Assembly: GCA_030062745.1 (NCBI GenBank) | Contig: CP099840.1 | Location: 37,513,101 to 37,577,100, forward strand | Source of the DNA: Capitulum mitella | Taxonomy: Eukaryota; Arthropoda; Thecostraca; Pollicipedomorpha; Pollicipedidae | Reading direction: 5' to 3' | Length of the DNA: 64,000 bases | In this document: positions 46,238 to 57,626 of the stretch, piece after piece | How the letters are laid out: each line of letters begins with the position of its first letter | Position numbering within the stretch: position 1 is the stretch's first letter | Made by a program: the position numbers and the translations under genes | The notes under the pieces: model-generated | The model's database searches: none | The model's input: only the letters and a program-made list of their open reading frames with translations | Told to the model about the DNA's origin: nothing

Positions 46238-49200
46238 ATGGTGAGTGACGGCCCGGGGCTCAGGGCCGGCCGCCGGCGGACCGTGGACTGCTCGAGGCGG
46301 CTCCAGTGATCGCATCATCGCTTGGATATTGCACTGCCGCCCTTGTTTTTTCTTCGTGGCTTAACTGTCTGTTCTGCTGAGCTAGGACGCGTCATGAAAC
46401 GCATAAACAGGGTGAAACTGAAAAGACGTTCTAATTGAGGGGAAGACGGAGGGGAAGGCAATTGCGAATACCTTCCTGGTGTTGGGATTGATAAAGTAAC
46501 AGGACGTTAAAGCGATGGGAAATAATCCCAACCGTTCGGACGCTAATGCATGGATGGCATGTTACCACAAAGTCGCTCAATGGATCGATGACGAGGACAC
46601 TGATCCAAGGCCTGCGCTGCTATGAGAAAACTGTTGCGGACGCCGTCTTCAAAGCGGGACTCGTGGACTGTATGTGCGTGCGTGTGGCGTCCCAAGGCAT
46701 TGGGTAGGATGGTTGGGTCTTAAAGAAAGGGGCATAGAAGAGAGAAGGAAACGCAAGCCAGTAAGAAGGCAATAGATAACGTTAACAGTAATAAGTCAAC
46801 GTACAGGCCGGACGTTGTATACAAGAGGTTTTAGGATAGAGCTCTGTAATTCAAGAGAGACAAAGAAACCCTCTAATTCAAGAGGGCCCAACAAGAGCAC
46901 TCTAATTCAAGAGTGACAAAGGAACCCTCTTACTCAAAAGAGCATTCGCGTTAGGGAATGAAGGAATACAAGGAAAGAGAAAACAAAATGGGAAACGGAG
47001 TGAGGCATGGACCCCAACTATAGAGAGCACAGCTACCTGTGTACCATCGTTTCACTGTTTCACGCGCTCCACTGACCACTCAGGGCTTCACTTTGCTGGA
47101 CTTCCTTTTCACTTTTCATTTTTCCACTCATCGAAGACAGCTGTCTCTATATTGGATGCTCTGAGCAGAGGCCGTGGGTGAAGTCAGTAGGCGTGGCTGT
47201 CGACGCGCATTTTACATAAAGATTAGGTCTCGTTATAAACAGACATAGAAAGGGGTCGACAGCGCGCATAAGCACCCCGCACCTGGGCCGCGGCCGGCAT
47301 TAAGCAAACACGCAGCACAGATACGGGCGGCACGACCGGGCCGCCTCGCCGGCCGGGCGACGCGGCTCTGTCGCCGGACACGCGGCGTCCAGCCCGACGT
47401 CACGGCTGCCCGCGCTGCACCGCAGGCTGCACTGCCAACGTAATGTTTGTCAGCAATAAAAACGCTTCCATTACGGGCACACAGCGTCCATATTTCTTCA
47501 ACCATTGCGTTTTAATGTTGCGATCTCTTGGAGTTGATTCTACAGGAAAAAGTAATTTCTCTAAGAAGCATTGTAGTTTTGTCGTTTTGTCTTCATGAAC
47601 GCGTTTCTAAAGTTACCATACGACACGCATGTCATTGTGACCTGTTGCGAAAAAGTAATGCTGTCTCGTTTTCAAATGGCCACATCACGTTTTAGTGAAT
47701 TCTGTGGCATTTTAGTGACACATCCAAAGTGACGAAGATGACAGTGACAAAAATGCTCTCAATTAACAGGTCTGGGAAAGCCTGGAGCTGACCACTCGCG
47801 TCGTGTTCCGCTGGTACCGGACCACATGGACGGACCTGCTGCCCATCACGCTGAACATCAACGAGCCGTTCACCAGCGTCAACCTCACCTGGAACGCCTC
47901 CAAGACGGTGTACGAGTCGCGGCCGACGCTGCTGCCGTTCGGCGAGTTCACAGGCACCCTCCGAGTCAACGGCGTACCACGGCTGGTCGCGCCCTTCCAC
48001 GTCAACCGGTTCACGTTCGAGGTGATCCTGTTCCTGCAGGAGCCGGATGATGGCGTCGACATGCCGGACTCGGTGCGGGCGGCCGCCGCGCGGCGCTGGT
48101 CCTCGCTCAGCGGCGCCCCGCTGCCCGCGGCGGGCCCGCTGGCGGCGCCCAGCGCGCTGGATCTGCAGCACCGCGAGCTGGTGACGAAGCTGGCCGGCCT
48201 GTCGCTGCTGGTCGATCTCGGCGCCGACGTGCGCCAGCTGGGCCGGCTGGCGCGCGCCGGCGAGCGCCAGCTGAGCGCGCTCAGCCGCCAGCTGAGCCGG
48301 GACCGGCTGCAGAGGCGGCTGGCCGGCCGCGTGGCGGAGGCGGTGCGCCGCGAGCTGGCGCTGGTCAGGGCGCAGGCCGGGCTCGCGGCGGCGCCGGCCC
48401 GGCCGCGGCCGCCGGCCAGGAGGCGCCGCCGCCGGCCCCGGCCGGAGCACCACTCCCCCGAGGACTGGGAGGACGTGCCGGTCTCGCCGCCGCCCGTCCC
48501 CCGACCGGCCCGCCGCCGGGGGAAGGCCAAGACGTTCGAGCACCACGTCTCCTTCGATGACGGCTCGGTCGAGGCGGAGGCACCTCCGGACGAGCTCGAC
48601 GCCGAGGTCCCGGAGTCCTCCGCCGTGGAGAAGGATTTCGCATTCCTGGACCTGTGCAAGCCAGGAAGAGACCTAAAAACCGACTTAGATGTGCAGACGG
48701 AACAGGACGACTTTCTGGATGATCTTGCCTATGAGCGGCTAGAAGGTAACCTGCAAGCGCATGAACGTTAAAAAGATAGGAATAGGACAAAGGAATGGCT
48801 TTTCATTGTCAAATTTTTGCAGTAACTGTATTTGCAAATTGTGCTGTACAAACTGTAACACATGCCAGCCATGATAACCGGTGTGACCTTTCATAAATAA
48901 CATCATCGCTGAGTACACGGCAACCCCGACGATTCAGTTTTATAAATTTTGCACAAACTATCAAGAACGAGGGACGTCGTCACTCCAAATTAACGATCGC
49001 CTCAACGCGTCATTACTGTTCTCAGCCCACGTGCCTTTGTTACGTCGCGCAGAATTTCGGGCCGATTTCCGGACATCGTCCAACTATTCCCGACCTGAAT
49101 TCTTCATGCCCGCGCCAGGCGGCCGCGTGCATCTCGCCCGTCCCCGTCGTCCCCATTACGTGTTGGCCGACCCAGGCGCCCCGTCCGAATTCCAGACGCC

Positions 49201-51662
49201 CCGGCGGCCGGCTGGCGGTACCGATCCGACCCGGACCTGTACCCGGCCGACCGGAGCGCCTCGGATGGGAGCGTCGACAGCCCCTCGCCGCCGTTCGAGC
49301 GCCTGCGAATGGCCGGTGGAGGGGAGCTGAGGCCCCTGCGGCGGTGGAGGTCGGCCCGCGAGCTGACCACAGACCAGCGTGAGTCCGCCAGGCGACACCA
49401 CGCCGCTCCGCTGTTTCGCCGGACACGCCGGCGCGGTTATCGGGCTTTTCCTGTCCAAGAACAGCCTCCATCATCTCTTCAGGAGGCGTGGATTTCGTGG
49501 CTGAATGCGTTCCATTGTAGTTTCGAGCAGATTCTCATCAGTCCAGCTTGCTTCCTGGTAACGAAAGGATGATCCAGAAACGATTGGGTTGGGCCGGCGA
49601 CCCAGACCCGGAGCCGACCTGAACCGTCTCCAGGAAGTGCGTGCTGTCCACGTTGTGTTCACGTGGTTCACGTGCTGTCCAGATCGTAACGCCGTCAGGG
49701 ACCTCGCCCGTGAAACTGGACGACAGGCTTCGGGAAGGGCCATCCGGCGACTTACAATGCCCGGTCGGCAGAGGGAGAACGAGGAGGATGAGTCGGATGT
49801 AGCGAGACCTGGCTACATCCGGTCGCTGGCGGTGTCTTGCGCCGCGGGCCAGTCTTCGAGTATCCGTGTCAAAGGCCAGCAGGAGGGGGAAGGCAAAGTA
49901 CATTAAACGCAATGGAGGCATGTTACTCCCAATGGAGTCCATAGAAAATTGGCATAAAAAATCCGGAGGCGTTCATCAGAATTATTGTGTGCTGGGCAAG
50001 TAACGATGTTCAGGCTCCACGATATTTGTCGCGTTTGTTGGCAAAGTCAAGAGAAGTAGAAGTGCGCCGCTCAAGCTGGAGGTCCGTCAGCCTCCCTTTT
50101 AAAGGTGGTGTCCCACGATCTTCTCGTGAAGCATTGCTAAATGTTAAAGGTTTCGTCAATGGTCAACATCGTGCTGTTACGGTACAACTAAACCGGCGAA
50201 GAATAACTAAGTGTGCATAGCGACCGAATAAGACTAGTTCAAACCAAAACTAAACCATTGTATAGTAAGTACAGTGTAATAATCTTGAACTTAACCCTGG
50301 TGCCAACCCGCTTGGCAAACATGTGGGCTTCAGAAACTGAGTTAGCGTGCTAACATACATTCCTTGGTTCATCCTGTTCGCGTCCCTGATATTACGTCTC
50401 ACTGCGCGAACCGTGACCGAGCGGCCTAATTTGATTGAGCCAGGAGCGTCTGAAACAGACAAGATCAGCCGGATGAGTTTAATCACGTCGAGATGCTGTC
50501 ACCGAAACCTGAATAACTCCGTACTGGGAAGAGGATTCCAACTGGGGGAACATCTCGGAAAACGTAGACGGCAATATGACTAAAAATGCTGACTGCTAAG
50601 CACAGGTCTTAAGACAACACATAGGTCCACATAACATAACATAATTAACATAGGTCCACAGGACGTAAAACTATGCAGAATACGTTGGACTGGAGCGATA
50701 TTTACAATGTTCGGCTTTACAGCAGAAAAGGCTGTGAAGCACAGTAAGAAACGCCTTGCAATCTTTCGGACGAAAAAAGCTATTCCGCTGGTGAATAATG
50801 CACCCTGCCCAGCAACGTCATGATGCCGTATTGTCTCACTGCTGGCGTGAAAACTAATGCACAGATCTGGTGATGCGTCCCTGCTGAACTGACTGTGACC
50901 TGGTAACGTCAGGTCTCCTCCTGCTGCGTCCCTGCTGAACCGACTGTGACGTGGCATCGTCAGGTCTCCTCCTGCTGCGTCCCTGCTGAGCTGACTGTGA
51001 CCCGGCACCGTCAGGTCTCCTCCTGCTGCGTCCCTGCTGAGCTGACTGTGACCCGGCACCGTCAGGTCTCCTCCTGCTGCGTCCCTGCTAAGCTGACTGT
51101 GACCTGGCACCGTCAGGTCTCCTCCTGCTGCGTCCCTGGCAGCCACGGTTCCCCGGGGAGCTGAGGCACGGCCAGAGAGCGGCAGTCTTGACCGGAGGAC
51201 AGGTCATCAGGGGCAACATCAGTCACGTCTGGACCACTGGCATCAACACCATGGTCAGCGTGGAAACAAATAGGTACTGACGTGACATTATTCCCGACAT
51301 TTCCGGCTCACCGGGCTTTCCGCGGCAGTGGAAAGAACGGCAGTCACACTGGTGCGATTTCTCTCCATCAGTGAAGGTTAACCTGAAGGAAGCTCTATCA
51401 TGTGTGGCATTAAATAACTGGCGTAATAAATGTCTTTAAGCTCCTGGATTGGAAAACATTCCACCTCAGTCACCTGTACATCTTTCCTCGCCTTTCCAAA
51501 CTTTGGAAAGCTTGCAAACAAAGCCTTTTCCAAATATGTTACGAAACATTGTTAATGCTTTTTTATGTCTTTATGCTATGCTTTTTTCTAATTTCAGTCA
51601 TTCACGTGCTGGGATACATACTCATCATCTGTGAAAATGACCTGTACAAATACTGGAAATAG
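46238..51662 (+). CDS. Unrecognised protein, probable five-exon gene
   Basis: I do not recognise this family. Proposed exons: 46238-46240 (ATG only, then donor gtgagt), 47770-48745, 49196-49378, 51143-51253, 51598-51662; 1338 nt, 445 residues, all phases consistent. The large exon 2 begins VWESLELTTRVVFRWY and includes possible N-glycosylation sites (NLT, NAS). It then has a Leu/Arg/Ala-rich, probably helical region, a run of about eight Arg, and an acidic segment. Exon 3 is clearly coding, with GWRYRSDPDLYPADRSASDG and ending LRRWRSARELTTDQ. The last exon encodes a hydrophobic tail, VIHVLGYILIICENDLYKYW, possibly membrane-associated. Exons 2 and 3 are well supported by composition. The ATG-only first exon and the last two exons rest on splice and phase fit only. 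An alternative end is exon 4 read through to a stop at 51277 with AATAAA at 51425. Confidence 0.5.
46241..47769 (+). other. Intron 1 of the unrecognised gene
   Basis: No coding signal. It holds three related short palindromic segments of the type ctctaattcaagag (46835-46950, see separate entry), a run of unique sequence, and a GC-rich patch at 47270-47420. Confidence 0.35.
46838..46945. repeat. Diverged repeats with palindromic 'ctctaattcaagag' core
   Basis: Four spaced copies (gctctgtaattcaagagaga, ccctctaattcaagaggg, cactctaattcaagagtg, ccctcttactcaaaagag) about 35 bp apart. Each can fold into a small hairpin in which the outer bases co-vary (ccctc/gaggg versus cactc/gagtg). They lie in intron 1 of the unrecognised gene. 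Confidence 0.7.
50868..51140. repeat. 51-bp minisatellite ending at a 3' splice site
   Basis: About five copies of a 51-bp unit with core ctgcgtccctgctgagctga and tgtgacccggcaccgtcaggtctcctcctg. The last, truncated unit reads ctgcgtccctggcag and supplies the acceptor of the exon proposed at 51143. Units differ at few positions, and the two middle ones are nearly identical. The overlapping minus-strand frame (AARDAAGGDLTVPGHSQLSR) is a by-product of a period divisible by three. Confidence 0.88.
51425..51430 (+). terminator. Polyadenylation-type signal AATAAA
   Basis: AATAAA in ggcgtaataaatgtc, about 150 bp after the stop at 51277 that ends exon 4 of the unrecognised gene if its donor at 51254 is not used. 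It supports an alternative shorter transcript. Confidence 0.3.
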
Positions 51663-51669
51663 TCCCAAA

Positions 51670-53640
51670 TGACGCCGGCTGTAAAAGGCCTTCAGATATC
51701 CAAACCACTTGCTTCGAAAAGCAGACCGCGGCCATGTTAATGGACGAACCGTCTGGCGCCGTTTTACAGCGCACCATCGTCAAGTTAACGACAGCAGGGC
51801 TCGGCGAGCCAGAGGTGGTGCCGCGGGCGGGGATCGGCGACCTGGCGGTAACTGGTAATGGTTCGCGCGACCCGCACGCCTCCCGGGCAAATGGCGCGCG
51901 TGGGAACCGGCAGGCGCTGAGCGAGCATTGTGACGTCCGAGCCGTGATGTATGTCCTGATTTCAGCTGGGAAGACGTGACGGTGCCGTTCGAGAAGGTGC
52001 TGATGGTGTGGTGACCCTGCGGTGGGCGAGAAGTTCGCGCTCTGGAAGATCGACAACGGTCGTCTGTGGACCTGATATGTGTGATCAGTCGTGGCGCGTT
52101 GTTCACACGTTGATGTTGGTTTGTTGAAGCGATCAGATGGGACGCGTGTATGGAGTGTTTGCTGTGGATGCTGCGGGCGGTGAGTTCGGACGCTACGTGA
52201 AGCCTGTTTCGTTTCGGCGACGTCAGCCCGCTGACGCGAGCTTGAGGCTAATTTCCCGCGTTGGTGGACGAAACCGGGACTTTGCATTTTCGAGGAGACG
52301 CCAGAGAGTCGTCCTGCGTGTGGTGTCGCCATGTTTAAGTGCTGAATTAGTACCGGTGCTAATTTCGAGTTGATTGTGGCCGTCCAGCGCTTCGAAATGT
52401 GCGCAGTAGACTTACACTGCCATTTAGAACTTCCGTCGTTTGCATTGCCTTCAAGGTGGGCACAGGCCATACAGCCGCATGAAAAGAATGCAGCTGTACA
52501 CGAAATGCGTAATGCACAACTGAAGAACGGAGATGACAAGGAAGACCCATTTTCCCTTCAAACGCTTAACCATGGATAAACAAAACTGGCAACCAAAGTT
52601 CTCGTGAAAACCGGATTTCAGTTTCATTTGCTGAGTGATACTTCTTAGCATTCAGAACCACGCAAATATTTGCTTTGTTTCTGTGTTGAAATTACATGGT
52701 GTTAGCGTAGTTCGTACATCGACATCAGTTACGTCTTAAAACACTTTGCGTAGTGTCGTTATGAAAAATACAACTGCACCGCATCGCGCTGTAACTGCTC
52801 TGTAATCGATATAAATAGCAGTGGGTCCAAAATAGCCATTAAGTGGCGTTTGCGTACAAAAAACGTAAAACGTAGCTTGGTCCAAGAAGGCATCATGTAC
52901 ACAAACGCTTGGACTCAACACGACGAAACACGATAAATCAGCATTTACGACGAAGTCTAACAAAGCGTAATTCACACCGTACCTGGCAGTTGTTAAGTCA
53001 GATGTCCGCAATGGAAATGTTCGTCAGATGCCAGCAACAGATCCACTGAAGTTCTCTTCGGTTTGTTTTAACTCGTATACATTTCAACGGTGAAAGTGTA
53101 GACTTTTGTCCAGAAATGCTACGACCTCAAAGCATATGTCTCGAACATTATGAATCCAGCGTCGATCTACAGCAGAAATGACTTTTCTTCATCCTGAAGA
53201 CATTCATTCATAAAACTAAAATAAATCATGCACAGGGCCGCAAAACCTGTTGAGTCTGTAAAACGAGGTCATCAAACAGAAGATAGTAGGGTGTTGTGAA
53301 TTTGAAATAGTTTTTTATGTCATTAGCTAACGTTTTTTTTTATTTATTACTTTGTTTATTTCTCCAAGGTTTTGCTCCGAACTTCCGATTGGGAGGCGTT
53401 GAGGATCGCATGGATAATGTTAACTGGATTGGCGGCCGGCAGTTTTTGGCAGTCCAAGCGTTTTTTGGGGGGTGGTGCGTGGGGAGGTAGCAGCTTTCCT
53501 TTCAACGTCAAAACTCGGTGCTTTTGCGGCGTCACGGCGCGGCTGGCGAGTAAAACAGGTTTTTTTAACGCGAGTGAGATGAGCCAGCAGGCGCCGGTGG
53601 CGGCGGCCCGACCTCGCGCCGTCCCGTTACCACAGGACCA
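51670..53640. other. Intergenic, no supported gene
   Basis: No exon chain is seen. It includes a CpG-rich patch at 51780-51930 and AT-rich sequence from 52600 to 53380. Open frames over it, such as the minus frame 51625-52539, have no recognisable domain or supporting splice structure. Confidence 0.4.
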
Positions 53641-53944
53641 GTAAATGGAGCGGCCGGACCCGGGGGTCGCGGCGCCGAAATTGGGTCGGCGCCGCGCCGG
53701 TGACCCGGTCGGCCGGCCGCCACGCCCCCAGAGGCCGGCGCGGCGGGCGGCGCTGCAGCAGGGCCGGCCGGCAGGACTGGACTGCGCCGCGCGCCGCGCA
53801 GATCGCTGACAGGGAGGCCACAGACGGCGCTTCACTTGGTGACCTGTGAGGCGTGCGGAGGTCTGAGACGTCTCCGGAGCGGGGAACGCCTCTCGGAAGG
53901 CGTGTGAATCGGAACTCACCGGGACGGAAGACGACGAGACCCAC
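53640..53944 (+). promoter_or_regulatory. CpG-rich promoter/5' UTR of the METTL24-like gene
   Basis: Very GC- and CpG-rich sequence immediately upstream of ATG 53945 (acccacATGggg). No TATA box. Location and composition suggest a CpG-type promoter and 5' UTR. Confidence 0.45.
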
Positions 53945-56900
53945 ATGGGGGCCCTATACCTGGTGAGTGGTTCGCTGTCTTGTTTGTGGTTTTCCTGCGT
54001 TCAGCATTGGAGATTCACATTTAAGTCACTGAAGACGCAACGTTTTTTTTCGTTTTGGTTATTAGATATGTGAGGATGTTTTATAGACGTAGAAATGCCG
54101 AAAAAGTACGTAGGGCGGCGGGAGATATTGATGCTTTTCTTTCCACCCTGCATGAAGCATGTGATTTCAGTTTAAGTGACTAGAGTTATGTTTACATACT
54201 TAAGGGCCCACGTTGCACGAGTATGGCTAAATTATGCAGGAGTCAATAAAAACAGTTATTGCACGATTGTTTCAAAATTGCTGACAGCTGCCTGGTCAAG
54301 AATGTGCTGTGCGTGACAAACGTTGTTTTCCGTTTTTTTCAGATTAAATGTTGCGATCATGTGATGAATGTTGTTTTGTTTCTGGATTTTTATTAACACG
54401 TCCTACATGAAAACAACAGCGTGAAGGATATGGATAAATGCAATATTATATGTCATGAATTACGGTAATATTAAGGAAATGGGATAAAGAAATAGTAAAA
54501 AGACCCTTTAATTCTGGATCTTTTAATAATGCATCCTTCATGAAAACCAACAACCTGAATCGTATGGATCTTATATCCATACCAGTCAGGTTAGAATATG
54601 ATATATGATATGGACTATGGAAATATCAAATCTATTGATGTCGGTGGTCTGTTGAGTGACAAAGTTGCAAAATGCATCACAGCGTGAGTTTACAAAGGAA
54701 CGCCTCATAGCTCTGGACCAAAGTTCTGGAGAATCTTCTGGAGAAAAATATACACTTAAGTGTATGTTACGCACATGGACTACGTCTGCAAGGTAGTTTA
54801 ACATACGAATTTGCCGCCATGTATTGTCATTTGTATGTTGCAATGTGTTGCAAAGAAGCATTCCTACAACATTCTTTTTGGGAAGGCTGTCGGTCCTTTT
54901 TTACATCACAGCTCTGTTCAACGCCCTTGGTAGTGCTCACATCCATAATCTTCGACCCTTTCAAAAGAATACAAAACGGCGTTCCTGCTCCGTACATCTC
55001 AATCTGCCATTTGGCAACGGTAGGTTGAGATGACCTGCACTAGCCATCGCACCGTGTCTCCACACGGCCGCCAACCTTCATCATTTTATCCGGGCCTGCT
55101 GCAGAATGAATTTGCAGCGAGGCTTGCGTGCTGTTGTGACAAAAGGCATATAATCCGGTGATGTGCATGCTCCAGCTAGTCCGCATTTCAGATCGGCCGT
55201 TAGCGGGTGGCCCAGAAAAAGTTGTTCCGCTGGAATAAACCGTTGCTTATTGGTAGCGTTTTGCTTTAACTCGGCGAGAACCGGCTGAGTGGTCAGCATT
55301 TGTTTACGATAACATCTGGTGACGCACGTTGAACAAATGCTCCTTGACCCCTGCTAACCTCTCCCCAAACTTTTTGGGCGGTCGGTGATCCTGACTGACT
55401 TGGTCCCAAGCAGTGTGGCTGTCAGTGAGGGCAGATTATCGCTGTCGGGGGCGGATCCAGATCATCATCTTTGGAGAGCCAAACTGTTTGGGGTAAATTT
55501 TTGGGACAGGGATCAAACGTTTTTGAATGATAACATAAAGGCTGTTACGTATTACATCTATCTGCTCCCATGCATTATTAAACAACTATTCATTGCACAA
55601 ATACCGATATTTCTTTTGTCTTTGAAACATAAATACCAGCATTCTTACCCTCGTATCCGACCAGCTGGTTCTAACCTCACCTGATTTATCCCTGTACCAC
55701 ATTGCGATTGCCGGTGGCAGCACTGGATCGCTGTGACCACACCTAACCTCTCTCCACACCTCTCTCTCACAGGGCGACAGCTTGTGATGACAACGGCTGT
55801 CTTTGACTTTGGCTGACCTCTCCCTCTGTAACACGACGGCCACCGTTGGCGACAACTTCGACCGACCTCTCCCTGTGACACAGGACGGCCACCATTGGCG
55901 GCAGTGGATGACCCTCGACTGACCTCTCCCTCTGTCACAGGACGGCCGCCGGTGGCGGCAGTGGATGCCCTTGACCTCGACTGACCTCTCCCCTACCGAC
56001 AGGGCGGTCGCCGGTGGCGACAGGCTCGTCAGCTGACTGAGCGGAACCCGCTAGTGACGACGGCCGTGCTGTGGCTGATGTTCTTCTGCGTGATGGCGGT
56101 TCGCCGGCCGGGCTCGGCCGACCCGTCCCCCGTCGACCTGCCGGCGCAGCCAGACGACGTGCCCTACATCCCGTCCGAGGACCCCATGTTCGAGCTCGAC
56201 GAGCACGTCGAAATTGCCGAGCTGACGGCGCCGGCAGTGCCGCCGCCGGCTGCAGCGGCTCCGGCAGCTCCAGCGGCTCCGGCGGTGGCCGCGGCGGCTC
56301 CAGCGGCGGCTCCGGCGGCTCGGGCGGTGGTTCCAGTGATACCGGCGGCGGTTCCTGTGGTTCCGGCGTTGGTTCCGGCGGTGGCCGCGGCGCCGACGGC
56401 CGTCGCTGTCGACGATGCAGTGCATCACGGCTCGCGGGAGATCCTGTCGATTCCGGAGCCGTCGCCGACGTATCCGAACGGTCTCGACCCGCTGAGCTGC
56501 TTCACGTGAGTGACAGGACGCGTTCAGCGCTTTGTATTTGCATACGCATGTAAAAGCTGCTTTTTTGCAGGTATGTCAGATTCTGTTTGTTGCGAATGCA
56601 CGCATTGTTGATACGGCACCGGATTTCTCGTAACATGTAAATTACAGGTATTTTCGTCAGAGCAGTCGTACTTGAGGAATGCCAAAAGTGCTTTTCGTGG
56701 CAAACTATCATGGGAATTTAAACCCTCGAGGACTGATCAGGTTTGTGCGAAATTTCTAAGGCAAATATAGACGGATGATCCTTGCTTTCAGTGAGCATTC
56801 ATCAGCCGAACAAAGGACGTTCTCGGAGGCGGAGAAGGCCATGTTCCGGCACCTGTTCGACTGGCCGGAGACTGTCACCAGCACCTGCAAGCGCATGCTG

Positions 56901-57626
56901 ACCTTCGGGGGTCTCACGAGCGGAGCTGGCTGTCTGAAGGATGGTGACAAGTATGCCTGCCTGGACCCTCCTCTGGAGCTCGCCTCTGCTCGCGACTGCC
57001 TCGTCTACTCGTTCGGCATCAACTACGACTGGAGCTTCGACGAGGCCATGGAGCGCTTCGGCTGCGAGGTGCACTCGTTCGACCCGACCATCGACTACCC
57101 GGAGGGTAAGCGCTCGCCCGGCATCACCTTCCACCACATTGGCATCGGCCGCAACAACCACACCAACGTCTACGGCTGGAGGATCCACACGCTGGACCAG
57201 ATCGTCAAGATGCTGGGCCACGAAGGGAGAACCATCCACTATCTAAAGATGGACGCGGAGGGGGGAGAGTTCGACATGCTGGCGCAGCAGCTGACAGACG
57301 GTTCCGGGGACTTCGTCCTCGACAAGGTGGAACAGATTGGGTTCGAGATCCACTACCGCCTGGACCCTCGTCCGGCAATGAGCTTCTACCGCGTCGCCAA
57401 CCGCACCGTGCATTACTTGAAGCAGCTGGGCTTCAACGTGGTCAAGTGGGAGTACAACAAGGTGGTCTGGCAGCGGTACATGTTCCCCGGCGTGGAGAGG
57501 CCGGTCAGTCTGCTATACGAGATCCTGCTGGTCAGAAATGGAGACGACTCGTGGGACAGGTCACTGAGAGGCCAGCCAGAGGTTGAGCCTGAGGATGTAA
57601 ATGCAAATTTTGTGGAAACGAGTTAA
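53945..57626 (+). CDS. METTL24-like methyltransferase, type II membrane protein
   Basis: Three exons (53945-53962, 56033-56505, 56792-57626) with consistent phases give 441 residues. The N-terminus MGALYLLTERNPLV is followed by a hydrophobic anchor, TTAVLWLMFFCVMAV, then RRPGS. This predicts a short cytosolic tail, one membrane span and a lumenal or extracellular body. Residues about 60-125 are an Ala/Pro/Val-rich stem. The C-terminal domain matches the METTL24/Methyltransf_22 family: CLVYSFGINYDWSFDEAMER is the SAM-binding-like loop, followed by VHSFDPTI and YLKMDAEGGEFDML (the acidic-Gly motif). The domain looks complete through YEILLVRNGD. The substrate of this family is not established. 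The tiny first exon of six codons is inferred from a good donor (ctg|gtgagt) and phase 0 at the acceptor in the last unit of an intronic repeat. Confidence 0.78.
53963..56032 (+). other. Intron 1 of the METTL24-like gene
   Basis: A 2.07-kb intron with AT-rich unique sequence. It ends in a diverged tandem repeat (55681-56032) that carries pyrimidine tracts. No internal exon is needed for the reading frame. Confidence 0.6.
55681..56032. repeat. Diverged ~60-bp repeats carrying pyrimidine tracts, ending at a 3' splice site
   Basis: Copies begin near 55681, 55743, 55813, 55863, 55919 and 55981. The core is ctgacctctccctctgtcac followed by aggacggccgccggtggcgg. Several copies end their pyrimidine tract in an AG that could be recognised as an acceptor (55772, 55885, 55940, 56001). 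The phase-consistent acceptor, gctcgtcag|ctg at 56033, is at the end of the last copy. Confidence 0.85.

Noticed and set aside
47692..48790. Antisense frames of 141-298 codons over the large exon of the unrecognised gene
   Set aside because: The plus strand has splice-consistent coding with balanced composition; antisense frames are GC shadows.
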